Notes: a model not told the origin generated them from the letters alone. Shown: positions 26,726 through 40,800, counted from the stretch's first letter. The stretch is DNA of 64,000 bases from Lolium rigidum (GCF_022539505.1 NC_061514.1:220743837-220807836); one strand, 5' to 3'. A program made the numbers and translations.

Positions 26726-26726
26726 C

Positions 26727-29700
26727 TGTAATATCCCAGGTAATGGGGTTACAAAAATAGAGGAAACAGATGTGTGCATTGCATTCATGCATAGAAAATC
26801 TGGGGAATTTCGCGCTTTAAAGTAAAACAGATCACGATGAATCGAAGTTTCACTTGACCTTGGTGGAATTGAAGTAGCTCATCAAGTCAAGCGCTATAAA
26901 CCTCATTGTGACTTTGCTAAACCCTTGTTTTGGGTAGAGATGATTTGATCTAAGGGGTTAGATCAAATGGAATTAAAACTAACACAACAACCCTTTAATC
27001 AAGGATCAACTACTTGATCTTATTAAAGATCACAACATGGTATTCCTTGCCATAACATATGAACATCAATTTAATTGGAAATCAAGTAACAATAATTGGA
27101 GAAACTATTCTTGACTTATCCTTTTCCATGTCTTAAACAAATCCATGTTCCTACCATGAACCTCATGGTATTTCTTGAACTAAACTCTTGAACTTAACAC
27201 CAACAAAAGCTTATCATTACACCCTAGAGATGGGAGAGGTATATAACCATTAAAGAGATAAGAAGCACACTCTAAATTATTAACATTTAAAAGTTAAGCA
27301 ACTACCTTGAGGTACAATTGAATTCACTTTAAAACTAAATACCAAATATAGCAAAACCCAAGGACCTAAGTGCATAAAAGCCACATCTTCTGATTCAATC
27401 ATAACTTATTAAATATGTGGAATATCACAAAACTAAATTCGTTTACATTACGAATTATAGTTCAAACTATTTGAATAAAATAAACTATGAGTATTTTGAA
27501 ACTCATATGATCATGCCTTGGTGAAATCAAACATCACCATTCAAAATTGGGGTATAATCCTTATCTTTGATATTTTGATCCCAATAATAATATCAATACA
27601 ATCACATATGATATATTGACTTAGCCACAAGCATAAAATCATTCACAAGATATTTAGTAACAAAAGCCACTTGTCTATCCAAAAATAAATCACATGAGAG
27701 GATAATACCAATGCCACATAGGATGAAAATATCTACATTGCTTGCATCTTAAGCTATGCCACCTCATGCCTAAAGGATTGCTATGGATGAGAGCATGACA
27801 ACCAAGCACCTTACTCATCAAATTAAAGCAAGAGTCATCCACCCATGTGTCATGTTACTAGAGCATGCCCAAGCCTATAAAAGGAGCCTCACACTTCATT
27901 CATCTCATCATCTTGCACCATGATGCAAGAAGACCAACACATTGAGCCATTCCATAAAATAGTTAGGATCAAGATGAAGCAGCTAGGAGGTGGAGGCATG
28001 CCACAAGATGCAGGTTTATCAGAATTCCTGAAGAACAAGCTACAGAAGATAGCAAGGTAGAAATTCTAAGGAAGACCACATATTTAGATAATCACATCAT
28101 CATTCCTTGAGTAGAACCTTAGATTATAATCCAAGTCCTTGTGGAGTGAGAGGGGTAATTGGTACAACCATATCTAAATATTTCTATTAATAACTTAGGA
28201 AGCCAAACCTTGATCATTATAAATTGTGTAGTGATCATAAACCCTAAGAACTTGAAGTAGAAGATATAAGCTCATAAGTAAAGCTTAGAGTTAAAGCCTA
28301 TAATATATATGGTGAGAAACCATTCATCATTATAACCAAAGTTAACTATAAAAAGAATTATAGCTACTTTAGTTACTTTAACAATAGATTAAGAATATAA
28401 TAGAAACCTATTGGTATAAGATAAAACCAATTCTCAAGTCCTAAGTAATTAAAGGAGAACATAAACAACTAAGCAAGTAACCATATTACCTTGGTTAGGG
28501 GAGATTAAACCCTGTCATCCCAAGTCTATAAACTGGAATTATATCTAAGACCTAGTTTATACATCACTATGGTAACCATAATATAAACCCAGGCCTTAAG
28601 TGAGATTCAAACCATGTGTTAATAGGTAAAGAGCATTTGAACCCTAATGGTTCATTAATCAAATTCTATGCTTCAATTATAAAACAAAAGAGCCACCTAA
28701 TGCTAAGTTCTATAATTAAACCCATGTGTGGTTAACAACCATTTAACTTTGTAAGCAAGATCAACCATGATGGAAACCATACCTACTTAGATACTTTCAA
28801 AGATAATGATAGTATTACCCTTAAAAGGGGGCTATAATAGAAATTACAAAACCCTAATAAGTTGGGCTCACATAAAATCATATGTAAGTCATCCACTCCT
28901 CAAATAGAAATCAAATCTTAATAACAACCTCTAAAATACTATGAGTTGAAATTATCAACTCTATTAATTCCAAATAGATTTGATTCATATAGCAAAATAA
29001 ATTAAAATGAGAATACAAACTCATGTTTAATTGCTATTTTGAAGAAGCTCACATATATGAACTTTAATCAAATATAAAATACTTTCTTCAATTGGGAGAG
29101 TGGTGCAATAGTCATTGCACTTGATATTCAATAAATTAACATAATTGAGACACCTGCAAAAATAACAGAATTCAAATTTGAATTCAAATGGGCAAATACA
29201 AAAACAGAAAATTAAAAGCAGAAAAAGAAAAGGGGAGAAAAACATTACCTGGTCTCACCTGGCCGCAATAGCCCACCAGCAGCCCAACAAACCCCAGCCC
29301 AACACGGCCCAGACCAGCCCACCTTACCCTTTCGTCTAAAAACAGAGGAGAGGGGGTCGTCCTCATCCTCTCTGGGTGCATGGACGACAGCACGACGACG
29401 TGCTCGTCCTTCCCTCTCGCTGGCGACCTCCCCTGGCTCGACGTCGTGACGAGGCGTGTTCCTGCGCCGTATAAAAGCCCGGGACGAACCCTAGCCCCGG
29501 TTTCTTCCTCCTCTGATCGATCTCCCCCTTTCTACCGAAACCCTAGTCGCTCAGACGCCGACCATCGCCGCCGTTCGGAGCATCCCCGAGCCTCGTCGTG
29601 ACCACCGCTGAGACCGCCGTCCTCGACATGCTCTGCCTGCAAGAGGAATCGACCCCGAGTGATCTGTAGCACCGCCGTCGAGCTCGTCTCCTCCGACGAC

Positions 29701-32700
29701 GGGAGCAGGAGATTCCGGCGAACCAGGCCACGGCAAGCCTCGCCGTCATGCGCGTCGTGATCCTGGTGAGCTCCTGAGTTCCCCAGCATGCCTAGCTCGC
29801 TCGATTGCACATCGTAGCACCGCCGCGTCGTTAGCCCATGAGCACTGCCGCCGCCCCTCGCCGCCGAGCATGCTCCGATGACCTATTCGGAGCGGCGCCA
29901 CCACCAGTCCGTTTGTCTTGACGCCCTTGATCGATTGAGCCTAAGCACAGCCCCGCGCGAAACCGGACTCGCCGGCGACGTCCACCACTGGCCGCCGGCA
30001 GAGCACATGGTTGCCACATCGGCACCACGTGGCAGCTGACATGGCTAAGGCCCACCAGTCAGTGTCTATGTGTAGACTAGCCCGGGTGTGTTTAACCATT
30101 TCATTTCAAATTCAAATTCCATTAATATCTGAAACTTTGCAAATTTGTAGGAAATTCATATGAACTTAGAAAAATGAAAATAAGATATCAAAATTCTTAT
30201 AAAAGAAAATCCTATCCAATAAAAATATAATATGAAATTTTTATTTTAAACAAAAATCTAATTACTTAAATACCTATTAATTAAGTCTTTTATTTTAATT
30301 CAAAATTCAATTAAAATTCAATAATTAAGAAAAGTTCTAAAATAAATAAAAACCAGTAAACAAATAAAGAAAACCTGAAAACTAAATTTTCTTTATTTGT
30401 TATTAAATCCTTATTAGAGGGATTTAAACCCTAATTAACAATTATCTTAATTATTGATTCTTTAAAAATAATAAAATGCCATAGTCCAATATTATATTCA
30501 ATTCAAAGTTTTGAACAACTTCAACTCCATAATCAAATGGTTACATAAAGAATTGCATCACAATTAGGAAAACCTAGTTCCATGTTGAATAAAGAACACA
30601 ACCTCATAATTTTATGTGGAATTCTAAAACGTGAATTCATTAGGAACCCTAGCTCCACTAATCCATTTGAACCCTAATTTGCCACTAACCTAAAACCTAG
30701 GTTATACCATGTGATCATCCTATTTTCTTTTAAATCATAGAACCATTTAGAACCTAGATACTTGTCATAGCCACATAAAATGTAGAAGACCTATCACTAA
30801 TATATGGGTACCCCATGTGTTCATCTTCATCAGACCTAGACAATCAAGTAGGGTCAGCCAGGTGTAAAACCTAGATCCTATTACCTAGGATTTCATCCTT
30901 AATTAACCTTGACTAGCATCACACCATTGTGATGAACCCTAATAACAACTATGTCAAATATAGTGCATTACCTAACTATATTCCACTAAACCCTACTAAG
31001 TATTAGATACTTATGAACCATAATATCCAGGAGCCAATTATGCCCTATTTTAGTGGATTCAATAGTAAAACCTAGACAACCTCAACCTTAATTGTAATAC
31101 TTCTTATTACTTAAGAAGTATGTTCTTCAAAAGTTATTGTTTTGAAGTAAATAGGGAGTAGCTATCAAACCTGCTTAATAGGATCTATAAACCCTAGCCA
31201 GCTATCACCAGCAAGGTATACCAACCTTGATAGCAACTATTTATAACAAATTGCTCAAGATGTTTAGGCTTAATTCAACCATACAAGACTTAGTAGCTGA
31301 TGAATCCAACATTGTTGGGATCCACCTCATTCTTACTCCGAAGCCAGTTGGAACCATAGGAATCCATAGAACCCATCAAACCTAATTATCATACTTGTTC
31401 TTTATTAAAGAAAATGTTCTTGAAAAGTTATTCTTTTGAATTATATAATAAGTAATCATCAACCATGCACTAAAGGACTTAAATCTGACAACTGCTCTTT
31501 ACTTATTATACAACTACTATTCCTTGGTATGTATGATTATTACTATGCATTTTACCACTTGCTTATGATTCTAAAACAACACAACCCTGAATAAGAACCT
31601 TATATGTGATCACTCTAAAAGTGCAACACACCCTAAACCAATCATTACAACTCACTGATCCTAAATCATCGGGGTTAGGTCACGCTTAGAGCGATTGCAT
31701 CTCATACTTATGCATTATTGCATCCTTGCCAATCTTTTAAACATCGTCCTTACGGGACGATGATGCTATTTTAGAATTTGGAGTTATTGCGTATCGAAGA
31801 CCTTGCCCGCATAATCTTGCGAGTCAAGAAAGGCAAGTTCATCGCTTGCTCATGTCATTTGAGTATTTTTACCAAATTACTTACAAAGTACTATGTTTAT
31901 CACTATTGCATAAAAAGCAAAACCACTATTTTCATAACTATGAATATGACTATGTGGTGGGCAATGGAACCATGGATTGTGTTGATATGGTGGAGGTTCC
32001 ATTGCAAGGGTTTATATCCATCTAGGATTAAACAACAAATGTCGTCCAGAGATTCTTGTGCCGTAATACCCGTGTTAACCATAAGATCTGGAGTGGGACG
32101 GAATAGTCAATTGTATTTCCACCTCTTGTACATCAACGGATGCGCTTACCGTAGACACTTGACCCAGGTTGGGCAAGCGGTGGGGTGGGGATCCCATTCT
32201 AATTCCCCACGGTAAGTGGTCTATGATGGGTTGCGGCTACCGGCGAAGGAGTTTGGTTAACGAGTCCCGGATCGTCGTCGTGGTCGGGGTCCATCCTTAA
32301 TTGGTGTAAGAGGACCGACGAGGACCCAGGGTCGGGGTATGCAACAAAGGGTGGGTGTGCGAGGTAGCGGAGGAATATGATTGGCTATGACCTTATACCG
32401 GGCCTCACACCAAAGGAAGTGTGGACGAGCTCGCGGCTCGGTTGGCACCAAGGTTAAGATCTCTTATGGGTAAAGCAACACACCTCTGCAGAGTGTAATG
32501 AATCGTGACCTGTCACTCCTCGTTCCGGGATATGGAACTGCGAACGCGGCCGGAAAGGAGCTCCATGAAGTTCTAGTAAACCGGTGAAGGCTGACGGACA
32601 TAGTTCTTCTGAATAAAAGCAACCTTTTGAAGAAATGGTTATGAAAACTTGCATTGGTATTAGACTTTCTGGTCTAATACTATAGCTAGTGCATTAAACA

Positions 32701-33236
32701 CCTCTTTCCTATAATGAACTTGTTGAGTACGCTCGTACTCATCCCACTCTTAAATCCCCTGCTTAGATATGGAGGCATCGAAGGAGGATCTACGTACAGT
32801 GCAACTCGAAGGCCGAGGAGTCAACAACTACTTCACGAGACAGGACCCTGTCAGAGGAGCCAGATACCACATCCAACAAGGAGAAAACCTAGTTAAGCCA
32901 TAGAAGGGAACTAGCTTCCTAAACCTAGCTCCTATTTAGCTAGAGTCTATTCTTAGCCTCTGTAGTTAGTGAAATACTCTACAAATAGAGTTCGTGATAA
33001 GGCTAGACTACGAGTCGTTCTTCTGAAGTTATCTGCAGTTTTACCTCATTGTAAAGTAGGAGGCTGTGCTGATCTTATGTAATAGAGTCAATGTTGTAAT
33101 TCTATAGACATGCCTTGGACCCGCATATGTTTCTGTTGTACCACTCTGAGTGATATAATACTAGTGGAACGGTGTTTCATTGGTGTTATATCAGACTTGC
33201 ATACTACACCATGCAGTGGTATGCCGGGTCACCACA
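26727..33236 (+). repeat. Element A 3' LTR
   Basis: 6510 bp; starts TGTAATATCCC, ends CACCACA. It lacks the 43-bp segment of the 5' LTR. The GC-rich block lies at 29250-30080. A reading frame of 145 codons (31778-32215) here is shorter in the 5' LTR (starting at 22521) because of upstream indels, which argues against coding function. Confidence 0.93.
29470..29477 (+). promoter_or_regulatory. TATA box in element A 3' LTR
   Basis: TATAAAAG, the counterpart of 20133-20140. In this LTR it could drive readout transcription into the right half of element B. Confidence 0.5.
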
Positions 33237-33241
33237 GTAAC
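33237..33241. repeat. Right target-site duplication GTAAC of element A
   Basis: Follows the LTR terminal CACCACA at 33236; matches 17341-17345. Confidence 0.95.
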
Positions 33242-36200
33242 CTTGCTAACGTCATCATCTCGTACCTGTCAAAGTCGGGCCATCGGTTGCCGACAAAAGG
33301 AAGGAAGCAAAAGAGAAAGGGAAAAGGCGACAGTAAGTACCAAGGAACGAACTCCGGCACGTACTTAGCGAGACTAGAAATGGCTATGCTCGCCGGGCGA
33401 GTATATATATATATATCGCCTGGGCTATATGGTAGGTTTAGCGGCAACAAAACTATAACCAATAGAGACACGCTACAACATCCGTCTACTCAGAGAAGAT
33501 AAGAGAGCGCACAAGGTAACATATAAAATACTACACAAACATAACCCAGCCAAATACACATATCCCCTTCAACAATTGCGAAGAGGCAATGTAAAAGGCA
33601 ATCAACGGTGGACAAGTTTTAGTAGGTATCGGTTGTAGTAATGCTATATTACTACGCCAGTTATTAGCAGATTATTAGCAATAAGATAACGGTGTAAGTT
33701 GTTCTATGATCAAGTCATACAGCTCCAAGTCGTCCATAACCGCGGACACGGCTTATCGATAAGATGTACACCCTACAGGGGTTGCCCAAATGTAACCATA
33801 CGCATGCTCGACCCACTTACGACAGGTGGATGTCTCACAACAAGACCGTTCCCAGTTCAACAAGAAAGTCTAGGGGGCCACCCAACTAAGCTACCCGTGA
33901 CGAAGTTCGGCCGTACTCCGAGACGGACCCGGAGGTTGCGTAGGCGTCTAGGCGGGCACTAACGGCCAAGCACTAGATAAGTCGTCTAGCAATTATGCAA
34001 GTGCGATACAGAAATAAACCACCCGAAGGCAACAGGAAGTAAACACCCGAAGGCAACAGTATATAAACATGCATGCGCCAAATAAAACCAAGGTTGTGGC
34101 CCCCTTTTCAACTGACTTGAGAAAAGGTAATGGGTGAGGGGGGTCCCAGTGAATCCCCACGCATGGGTAGAGCGCTCCATCTCGGAACAGATAACAAGAA
34201 CTCGGGTCCTAGGGGACATTAGCAAGTCAAAGTTCCGATGCTTTCGCAAAGGGGCTCACAGATGCCTCTCGCTTACAATTTTAGTTGTTAACAAATAAGT
34301 AAAGCATGTGTATCTCCAACAACTGATATAGCATGTGATAACCTCCCAATAACCCAACATATCCCGATATCGGATCGAGATAACAACGAGCCTAAACACG
34401 CCTACGACTCGCAAGGCTCAAACATCAAGCAACGGCTATGGGTAAGGAATGATACATATAGAATTATTATGGTAAACAAGTAGAATAGGACACGTGACTC
34501 GATAAAGAATCGCAACATAAGGATAGCAGTGCGAGGGAGAGAGTAAATAGGTGAAGAGAGAGGGCTCGCCTGTGAAAAGCTGCAGAAGAACTTGTCGGAG
34601 AACTCGTCGTATCTCACATCACCACTTCGTGATCCTATCCGGGAAGAAGCAAATGCTGGAACACACAATGTATGCAATCTTACTACTACGGATAAAGAAC
34701 CAGCATGTTCAAGATGATATGCATGACATGGCAAAGATGATGCGGTGCAACTTATCCATATTAATCGGAGTCGGAACCCCGGACAATCAAATTAGGTTTG
34801 GAGTTGCATTTCTACCGACAATATTAAATATTGATTAGCATGGAAACATATGGCATGGGTGAGCTACTTCAATATTAATCGGAGCGAGGAATCATATATT
34901 GCAATTCCCAAATACTCCGCATTTATATATTAGGTGATATGCACAAACTAACACGATTCGACATGATGCAATATGCAAACATATGTATATGGATGACAAT
35001 CTATTAATCTATGCATTTTTCTGATAAAGGTAGACATATTGTTTGCAGCAATTGGATTTGTAGAACAAAATATATATGATAAACAAGTTTTGCAAAATAA
35101 AGATAATTGGAGGCAGGAAGGGTGGATTTAATCCTCCGGTGCTGATATTTGATCCCAGGTTTGGGCTGGTTCACTGGCTTGAAAAGATACAGAAACAAGA
35201 CAGATATTACTACAGGAATTGTTAACTGAATTTTTATCAGAGGTGTTATCTGAAACTGAAGAACAACAACAGAAAAGAAGGGCATTTTGTTGTCCCTGGA
35301 ATTCATCTGGTTCTGCTGTCACGTGAACCACTTCGGCTAGGCTGAACTGTTTGAGTAAAAGCAGAGAAAAGCTAGCTAGTCAAATACGTAGCAAGTAAGC
35401 AGACTGTTAGATCGACTTGCTGCCGTTCCTAGCTAGCTTAAAACAAGCTGCTGGATCAATTCAGGTGCTAGCTGGGTTGGATGGATACACGTGCGCAGCC
35501 TTTGAAGCGACATACACAGGATGGACGCGATCTGCTGCAAGCGCGGCCGACGGGAACGATGACAGAGACCACGACCCGGCGACAGAAAAACGTGTACCTG
35601 ATGTGCAAGAGGGAACACAACAACACGGAGAAGTGGTGCGCACGCAGGCGCATCAACAGAAGCAGCAAAGTAGCACCAGCTCATGGTCATGCTCGTCGCC
35701 GACGGTGGTCACAGCGGCGTGCTCGGACGCGGCCGGAAAACAGGGCTACCGAGAAAGAAAGAAGCAGGGGAAGAGCTGGATCGAGATGGCTGCTCACCGA
35801 GAGGTTTCTGGCGAAGGGATTCGCCTCGGGCTCGCGTGAAAACGCCGGGGAAGAAGATGGTCGTGGTGATCACCGTCGTAGACGCGGGTGGAGGTAGTCG
35901 ATCTTGTCGTTGACTCGGGCGCTCCGGCTCTGTGTTCCGCACGGGCGTGGAAGGAGGAGACCTTGGAGAGTATCCTGGCATGGCGTTGAAGCTTGTGGCG
36001 GCGTAGATCAAAGACGACGAGTTTCCCGTGCTCCCGTCCATGGCGGAGGTGTCCTCGGACAGAAACAGCCGTCAGTTTCGTCAGTCGAGGGCGTCGGTGT
36101 GCGGTGATGGAAAAGGACGAGCAAGATGGGGAATAGGTGCACTAGCTCACCAGGAAGTCGAAGGCGGTGTCCGCGGCACCGGAAGATGGCCGTACCGTTC

Positions 36201-37037
36201 GGAAAATTCGCCGGATCGCGGCGGACGGAGATGAAGGCAGTGACCTTGACGTCGATTTGGAGGGGGTCCCTATGAAGCACTCGTATGTGGAGATATGTGG
36301 AGAACGAGGAGAGGGAGGCGAAGCTGCTGGTGCTCTCAGATCAACGAACGACGATCAGAAACGATGAGGCGACCGAGATCTGATGCAGGTGTTTTCAGAC
36401 GAGGTGAACTCGTCTCTCTCTTTTGCTTGGCGTGGAGAGGAGGAAAGAAAAGAAGCAATAAAATCTGAGCAAGGTGGCGTGGTTGAGGAGATTAGGAGGA
36501 GGTGGGGAGCACGTGAGATGGGATTGGTCTACTGTGACCTGTGCAAAGGAGGATCACGAACAAGTGTGACGTTGGAGTTGTACTGAGCTGTTGTTGTTGG
36601 ACTCAGAGATTAGGAGAGGTGAAACAAGGCTGCAAGGAAAGAGTGGTCGGAAGGGAGCCTCGGCCTCCTATGCCGAAACTAGAATTACTTAAAGAATTGG
36701 TAGAGATAAGATAGAGATTAGAGAGAATGGAGAAAGGAAAGAATTGGAGACTCAAAGGAAAAAGAGGAGAAGCAAACTTAAAAACATTATTTTAAACCAA
36801 AACAATTTTGCAAGATTTCGAAAATCAAATTTTATGTGGTTTTACTTAAATAAGAATAAGAGTGGGAGGGTTTTACAAAACTATATGAGAGGGAAACAAA
36901 AATAGCTAGGTTTTAAAAATAATTTTATTTTGTAAAAACATGGATGTGATGATGCATATGCCATGATGAACTTGGAACGACACGGAAAAACAAGAAGCGG
37001 TGAAAAATCTAATATTGGGTTTTTCCGGGTCGTTACA

Positions 37038-37819
37038 AACGACACCACTAACAAGGAACCTCGCCCCGAGGTTCCACGCCATGGTACGGGGGAGAGAGGT
37101 GAACTAGCGGATCTTCTGACAACGTGTCGATCTCCTCGACACCACTAACAAGAGTTCTTGCTCCATGTAGAACGGTCGACACCACCAACAAGAAGTCATT
37201 ATTCCGTCGATGATGATGAAGTGCTATCTTGCAGATGAGCAGGCGCCATACAACAAAGATGTAAGGAGTCACAATCACATTGATCCACCCATTCAAGTAT
37301 CCAGAGCGAATAATAAGAGTAGTCGGTATGGTCGCGACTCCATCCCGCACTCAAAGTATTACTTTGTACATGAATAAGAGAATCGTGCAACCAACTCCAG
37401 GAAATCAGATTGGCGTCCTTGACAAGCGTTGTCAACGAAGATTTGATGAGATCAAAGCACAAGATTCGAAGAAGGATCACATAAACAAAGATGATGTCAA
37501 ACGGAGAAGACAAAGATTAGCCGGCGGTGATGTTCTTCTGTCGGAAAGTCTTCAGAGATCGGTACTATTAGGTTAAGGCAAAGATCGTCCAACCCGCGTC
37601 GGAACCTAAGACTTAGAGAACTTGGATAAGAGAGCAGACCAAAAGTCGCATAGGTAAGAGGAGAAAGAATAGAGGTAAGGAGTAAAATCAGAGCTAATCA
37701 GATCTATCCAACGAATTTTAGAAAATATGTTTTGACACTCTAACTCAACGACCGTTGGCAAGGCTACCCTACAGGCTGGACTAGTGGGGTACCGTCAACC
37801 TGATGCTCTGATACCAACT
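37038..37819 (-). other. Element B internal domain, non-coding
   Basis: 782 bp with no Gypsy protein motif in any frame. It carries the primer site next to the right LTR and, near the left LTR, a CTCGGGGCGAGGTTCC block resembling the sequence at the end of element C's pol/PPT region. A clean polypurine tract like the AAGGGG of element C is not visible. A 16-bp motif, CGACACCACTAACAAG, occurs three times (37040, 37137, 37177). Confidence 0.85.
37805..37816 (-). promoter_or_regulatory. Primer binding site of element B (initiator Met-tRNA type)
   Basis: Minus strand TGGTATCAGAGC, three bases inside the 5' LTR end at 37820; complementary to the 3' end of plant initiator Met-tRNA. Confidence 0.9.
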
Positions 37820-40800
37820 TGTGACGCGCCGGAACCGGTACCATGAGGATCCCAGCGAACCCGTCGAAATCCGCACGATATCGATTCAGAGACGCCCTCC
37901 GACACGACGTGCGCGATGAATCACACACGTGATGCCAGAGGAATTAACACGAGCGGTAACATTACAACAGGATTACAATAGAGCCCACAAGATACATATA
38001 TTACAACAACGACTCCAACGAGTCAAGATACAAATATACAATACAAAGATCCAAATCATACAGAAGATCAAATACGTCCGAGTACGGACAAGATACAAAT
38101 TGGACTAAGAGTCCTGAAGATAACCAGTGGCGTCCATAACCCTGCCCAGGCCAAGCCGGAAGTGTAACCTTGCTAACTTCATCATCTCGTACCTGTCAAA
38201 GTCGGGCCATCGGTTGCCGACAAAAGGAAGGAAGCAAAAGAGAAAGGGAAAAGGCGAGAGTAAGTACCAAGGAACGAACTCCGGCACATACTTAGCGAGA
38301 CTAGAAATGGCTTTGCTCGCCGGGCGAGTATATATATATATATCGCATGGGGCTATATGGTAGGTTTAGCGGCAACAAAACTATAACCAATAGAGACACG
38401 CTACAACATCCGTCTACTCAGAGAAGATAAGAGAGCGCACAAGGTAACATATAAAATACTACACAAACATAACCCAGCCAAATACACATATCCCCTTCAA
38501 CAATTGCGAAGAGGCAATGTAAAAGGCACTCAACGGTGGACAAGTTTTAGTAGGTATCGGTTGTAGTAATGCTATATTACTACGCCAGTTATTAGCAGAT
38601 TATTAGCAATAAGATAACGGTGTAAGTTGTTCTATGATCAAGTCATACAGCTCCAAGTCGTCCATAACCGCGGACACGGCTTATCGATAAGATGTACACC
38701 CTGCAGGGGTTGCCCAAATGTAATCATACGCATGCTCGACCCACTTACGACAGGTGGATGTCTCACAACAAGACCGTTCCCAGTTCAACAAGAAAGTCTA
38801 GGGGGCCACCCAACTAAGCTACCCGTGACGAAGTTCGGCCGTACTCCGAGACGGACCCAGAGGTTGCGTAGGCGTCTAGGCGGGCACTAACGGCCAAGCA
38901 CTAGATAAGTCGTCTAGAAATTATGCAGTGCAGTACAGAAATAAACCACCCGAAGGCAACAGGAAGTAAACACCCGAAGGCAACAGTATATAAACATGCA
39001 TGCGTCAAATAAAACCAAAGTTGTGGCCCCCTTTTCAACTGACTTGAGAAAAGGTAATGGGTGAGGGGGGTCCCAGTGAATCCCCACGCATGGGTAGAGC
39101 GCTCCATCTCGGAACAGATAACAAGAACTCGGGTCCTAGGGGACATTAGCAAGTCAAAGTTCCGATGCTTTCGCAAAGGGGCTCACAGATGCCTCTGCTT
39201 ACAATTTTAGTTGTTAACAAATAAGTAAAGCATGTGTATCTCCAACAACTGATATAGCATGTGATAACCTCCCAATAACCCAACATATCCCGATATCAGA
39301 TCGAGATAACAACAGAGCCTAAACACGCCTACGACTCGCAAGGCTCAAACATCAAGCAACGGCTATGGGTAAGGAATGATACATATAGAATTATTATGGT
39401 AAACAAGTGGAATAGGACACGTGACTCGATAAAGAATCGCAACATAAGGATAGCAGTGCGAGGGAGAGAGTAAATAGGTGATGAGAGAGGGCTCGCCTGT
39501 GAAAAGCTGCAGAAGAACTTGTCGGAGAACTCGTCATATCTCACATCACCACTTCGTGATCCTATCCGGGAAGAAGCAAATGCTGGAACACACAATGTAT
39601 GCAATCTTACTACTACGGATAAAGAACCAGCATGCTCAAGATGATATGCATGACATGGCAAAGATGATGCGGTGCAACTTATCCATATTAATCGGAGTCG
39701 GAACCCCGGACAATCAAATTAGGTTTGGAGTTGCATTTCTACCGACAATATTAAATATTGATTAGCATGGAAACATATGGCATGGGTGAGCTACTTCAAT
39801 ATTAATCGGAGCGAGGAATCATATATTGCAATTCCCAAATACTCCGCATTTATATATTAGGTGATATGCACAAACTAACACGATTCGACATGATGCAATA
39901 TGCAAACATATGTATATGGATGACAATCTATTAATCTATGCATTTTTCTGATAAAGGTAGACATATTGTTTGCAGCAATTGGATTTGTAGAACAAAATAT
40001 ATATGATAAACAAGTTTTGCAAAATAAAGATAATTGGAGGCAGGAAGGGTGGATTTAATCCTCCGGTGCTGATATTTGATCCCAGGTCTGGGCTGGTTCA
40101 CTGGCTTGAAAAGATACATAAACAAGACAGATATTACTACAGGAATTGTTAACTGAATTTTTATCAGAGGTGTTATCTGAAACTGAAGAACAACAACAGA
40201 AAAAAAGGGCATTTTGTTGTCCCTGGAATTCATCTGGTTCTGCTGTCACGTGAACCACTTCGGCTAGGCTGAACTGTTTGAGTAAAAGCAGAGAAAAGCT
40301 AGCTAGTCAAATACGTAGCAAGTAAGCAGACTGTTAGATCGACTTGCTGCCGTTCCTAGCTAGCTTAAAACAAGCTGCTGGATCAATTCAGGTGCTAGCT
40401 GGGTTGGATGGATACACGTGCGCAGCCTTTGAAGCGACATACACAGGATGGACGCGATCTGCTGCAAGCGCGGCCGACGGGAACGATGACAGAGACCACG
40501 ACCCGGCGACAGAAAAACGTGTACCTGATGTGCAAGAGGGAACACAACAACACGGAGAAGTGGTGCGCACGCAGGCGCATCAACAGAAGCAGCAAAGTAG
40601 CACCAGCTCATGGCCATGCTCGTCGCCGACGGTGGTCACAGCGGCGTGCTCGGACGCGGCCGGAAAACAGGGCTACCGAGAAAGAAAGAAGCAGGGGAAG
40701 AGCTGGATCGAGATGGCTGCTCACCGAGAGGTTTCTGGCGAAGGGATTCGCCTCGGGCTCGCGTGAAAACGCCGGGGAAGAAGATGGTCGTGGTGATCAC

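Larger units (their letters stand above)
23894..26726 (+). other. Element A internal domain, non-coding
   Basis: 2833 bp, AT-rich, with frequent stops in all frames; the longest frame of about 100 codons (24719-25027) has no recognisable motif. Variants of CCACAGTTGGTATCAG, the sequence spanning the LTR end and primer site, recur at 24145, 25461, 25481, 25580 and 25599. The final part carries the CTTCGAGGACGAAGTTT block and the polypurine tract. It presumably serves as packaging and priming sequence only. Confidence 0.85.
17346..33236 (+). mobile_element. Element A: giant-LTR non-coding retrotransposon (LARD-type)
   Basis: Total 15,891 bp: LTRs of 6548 and 6510 bp around a 2833-bp interior. 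LTRs start TGTAATATCCC and end GGGTCACCACA. A Met-tRNA-type primer site (23896-23907) and a polypurine tract (26714-26725) are in place, and GTAAC duplications are perfect. No Gypsy gag, protease, RT, RNase H or integrase motif is readable in any frame, so the element must be mobilised in trans. The sequence just before the 3' LTR (CTTCGAGGACGAAGTTT, then AAGGGG) is the pattern at the pol end of Tekay/Del-type Gypsy elements, suggesting descent from that group. The LTRs make up over 80 percent of the element. The LTRs are closely similar, implying a young insertion. Confidence 0.94.
16997..37037 (-). repeat. Element B left (3') LTR, interrupted by element A
   Basis: Pieces 16997-17345 and 33242-37037 together give 4145 bp, against 4144 bp for the right LTR. 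Over about 155 bp after 33242 I count four differences from the right LTR. The GC-rich section 35400-36600 yields open frames up to 140 codons that recur in both LTR copies only because the LTR is repeated. A (TA)n run lies at 33402-33416. No gene. Confidence 0.9.

Noticed and set aside
31778..32215. A 145-codon frame in the 3' LTR of element A
   Set aside because: The counterpart in the 5' LTR starts 90 nt or more further in (22521) because of indels, and no domain is visible.
17346..33236. A 6.5-kb direct repeat that could be a segmental duplication
   Set aside because: Primer site after the first copy, polypurine tract before the second, TG...CA ends and perfect GTAAC duplications show these are LTRs.
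33402..33416. (TA)n run as a regulatory site
   Set aside because: Simple repeat in the LTR of B, also at about 38331; nothing supports a function.
35417..36107. Open frames of up to 140 codons in the GC-rich part of LTR B, found again at 40344-41034
   Set aside because: Duplicated only because the LTR is duplicated; overlapping frames exist on both strands, composition is low-complexity, and no domain is recognisable.
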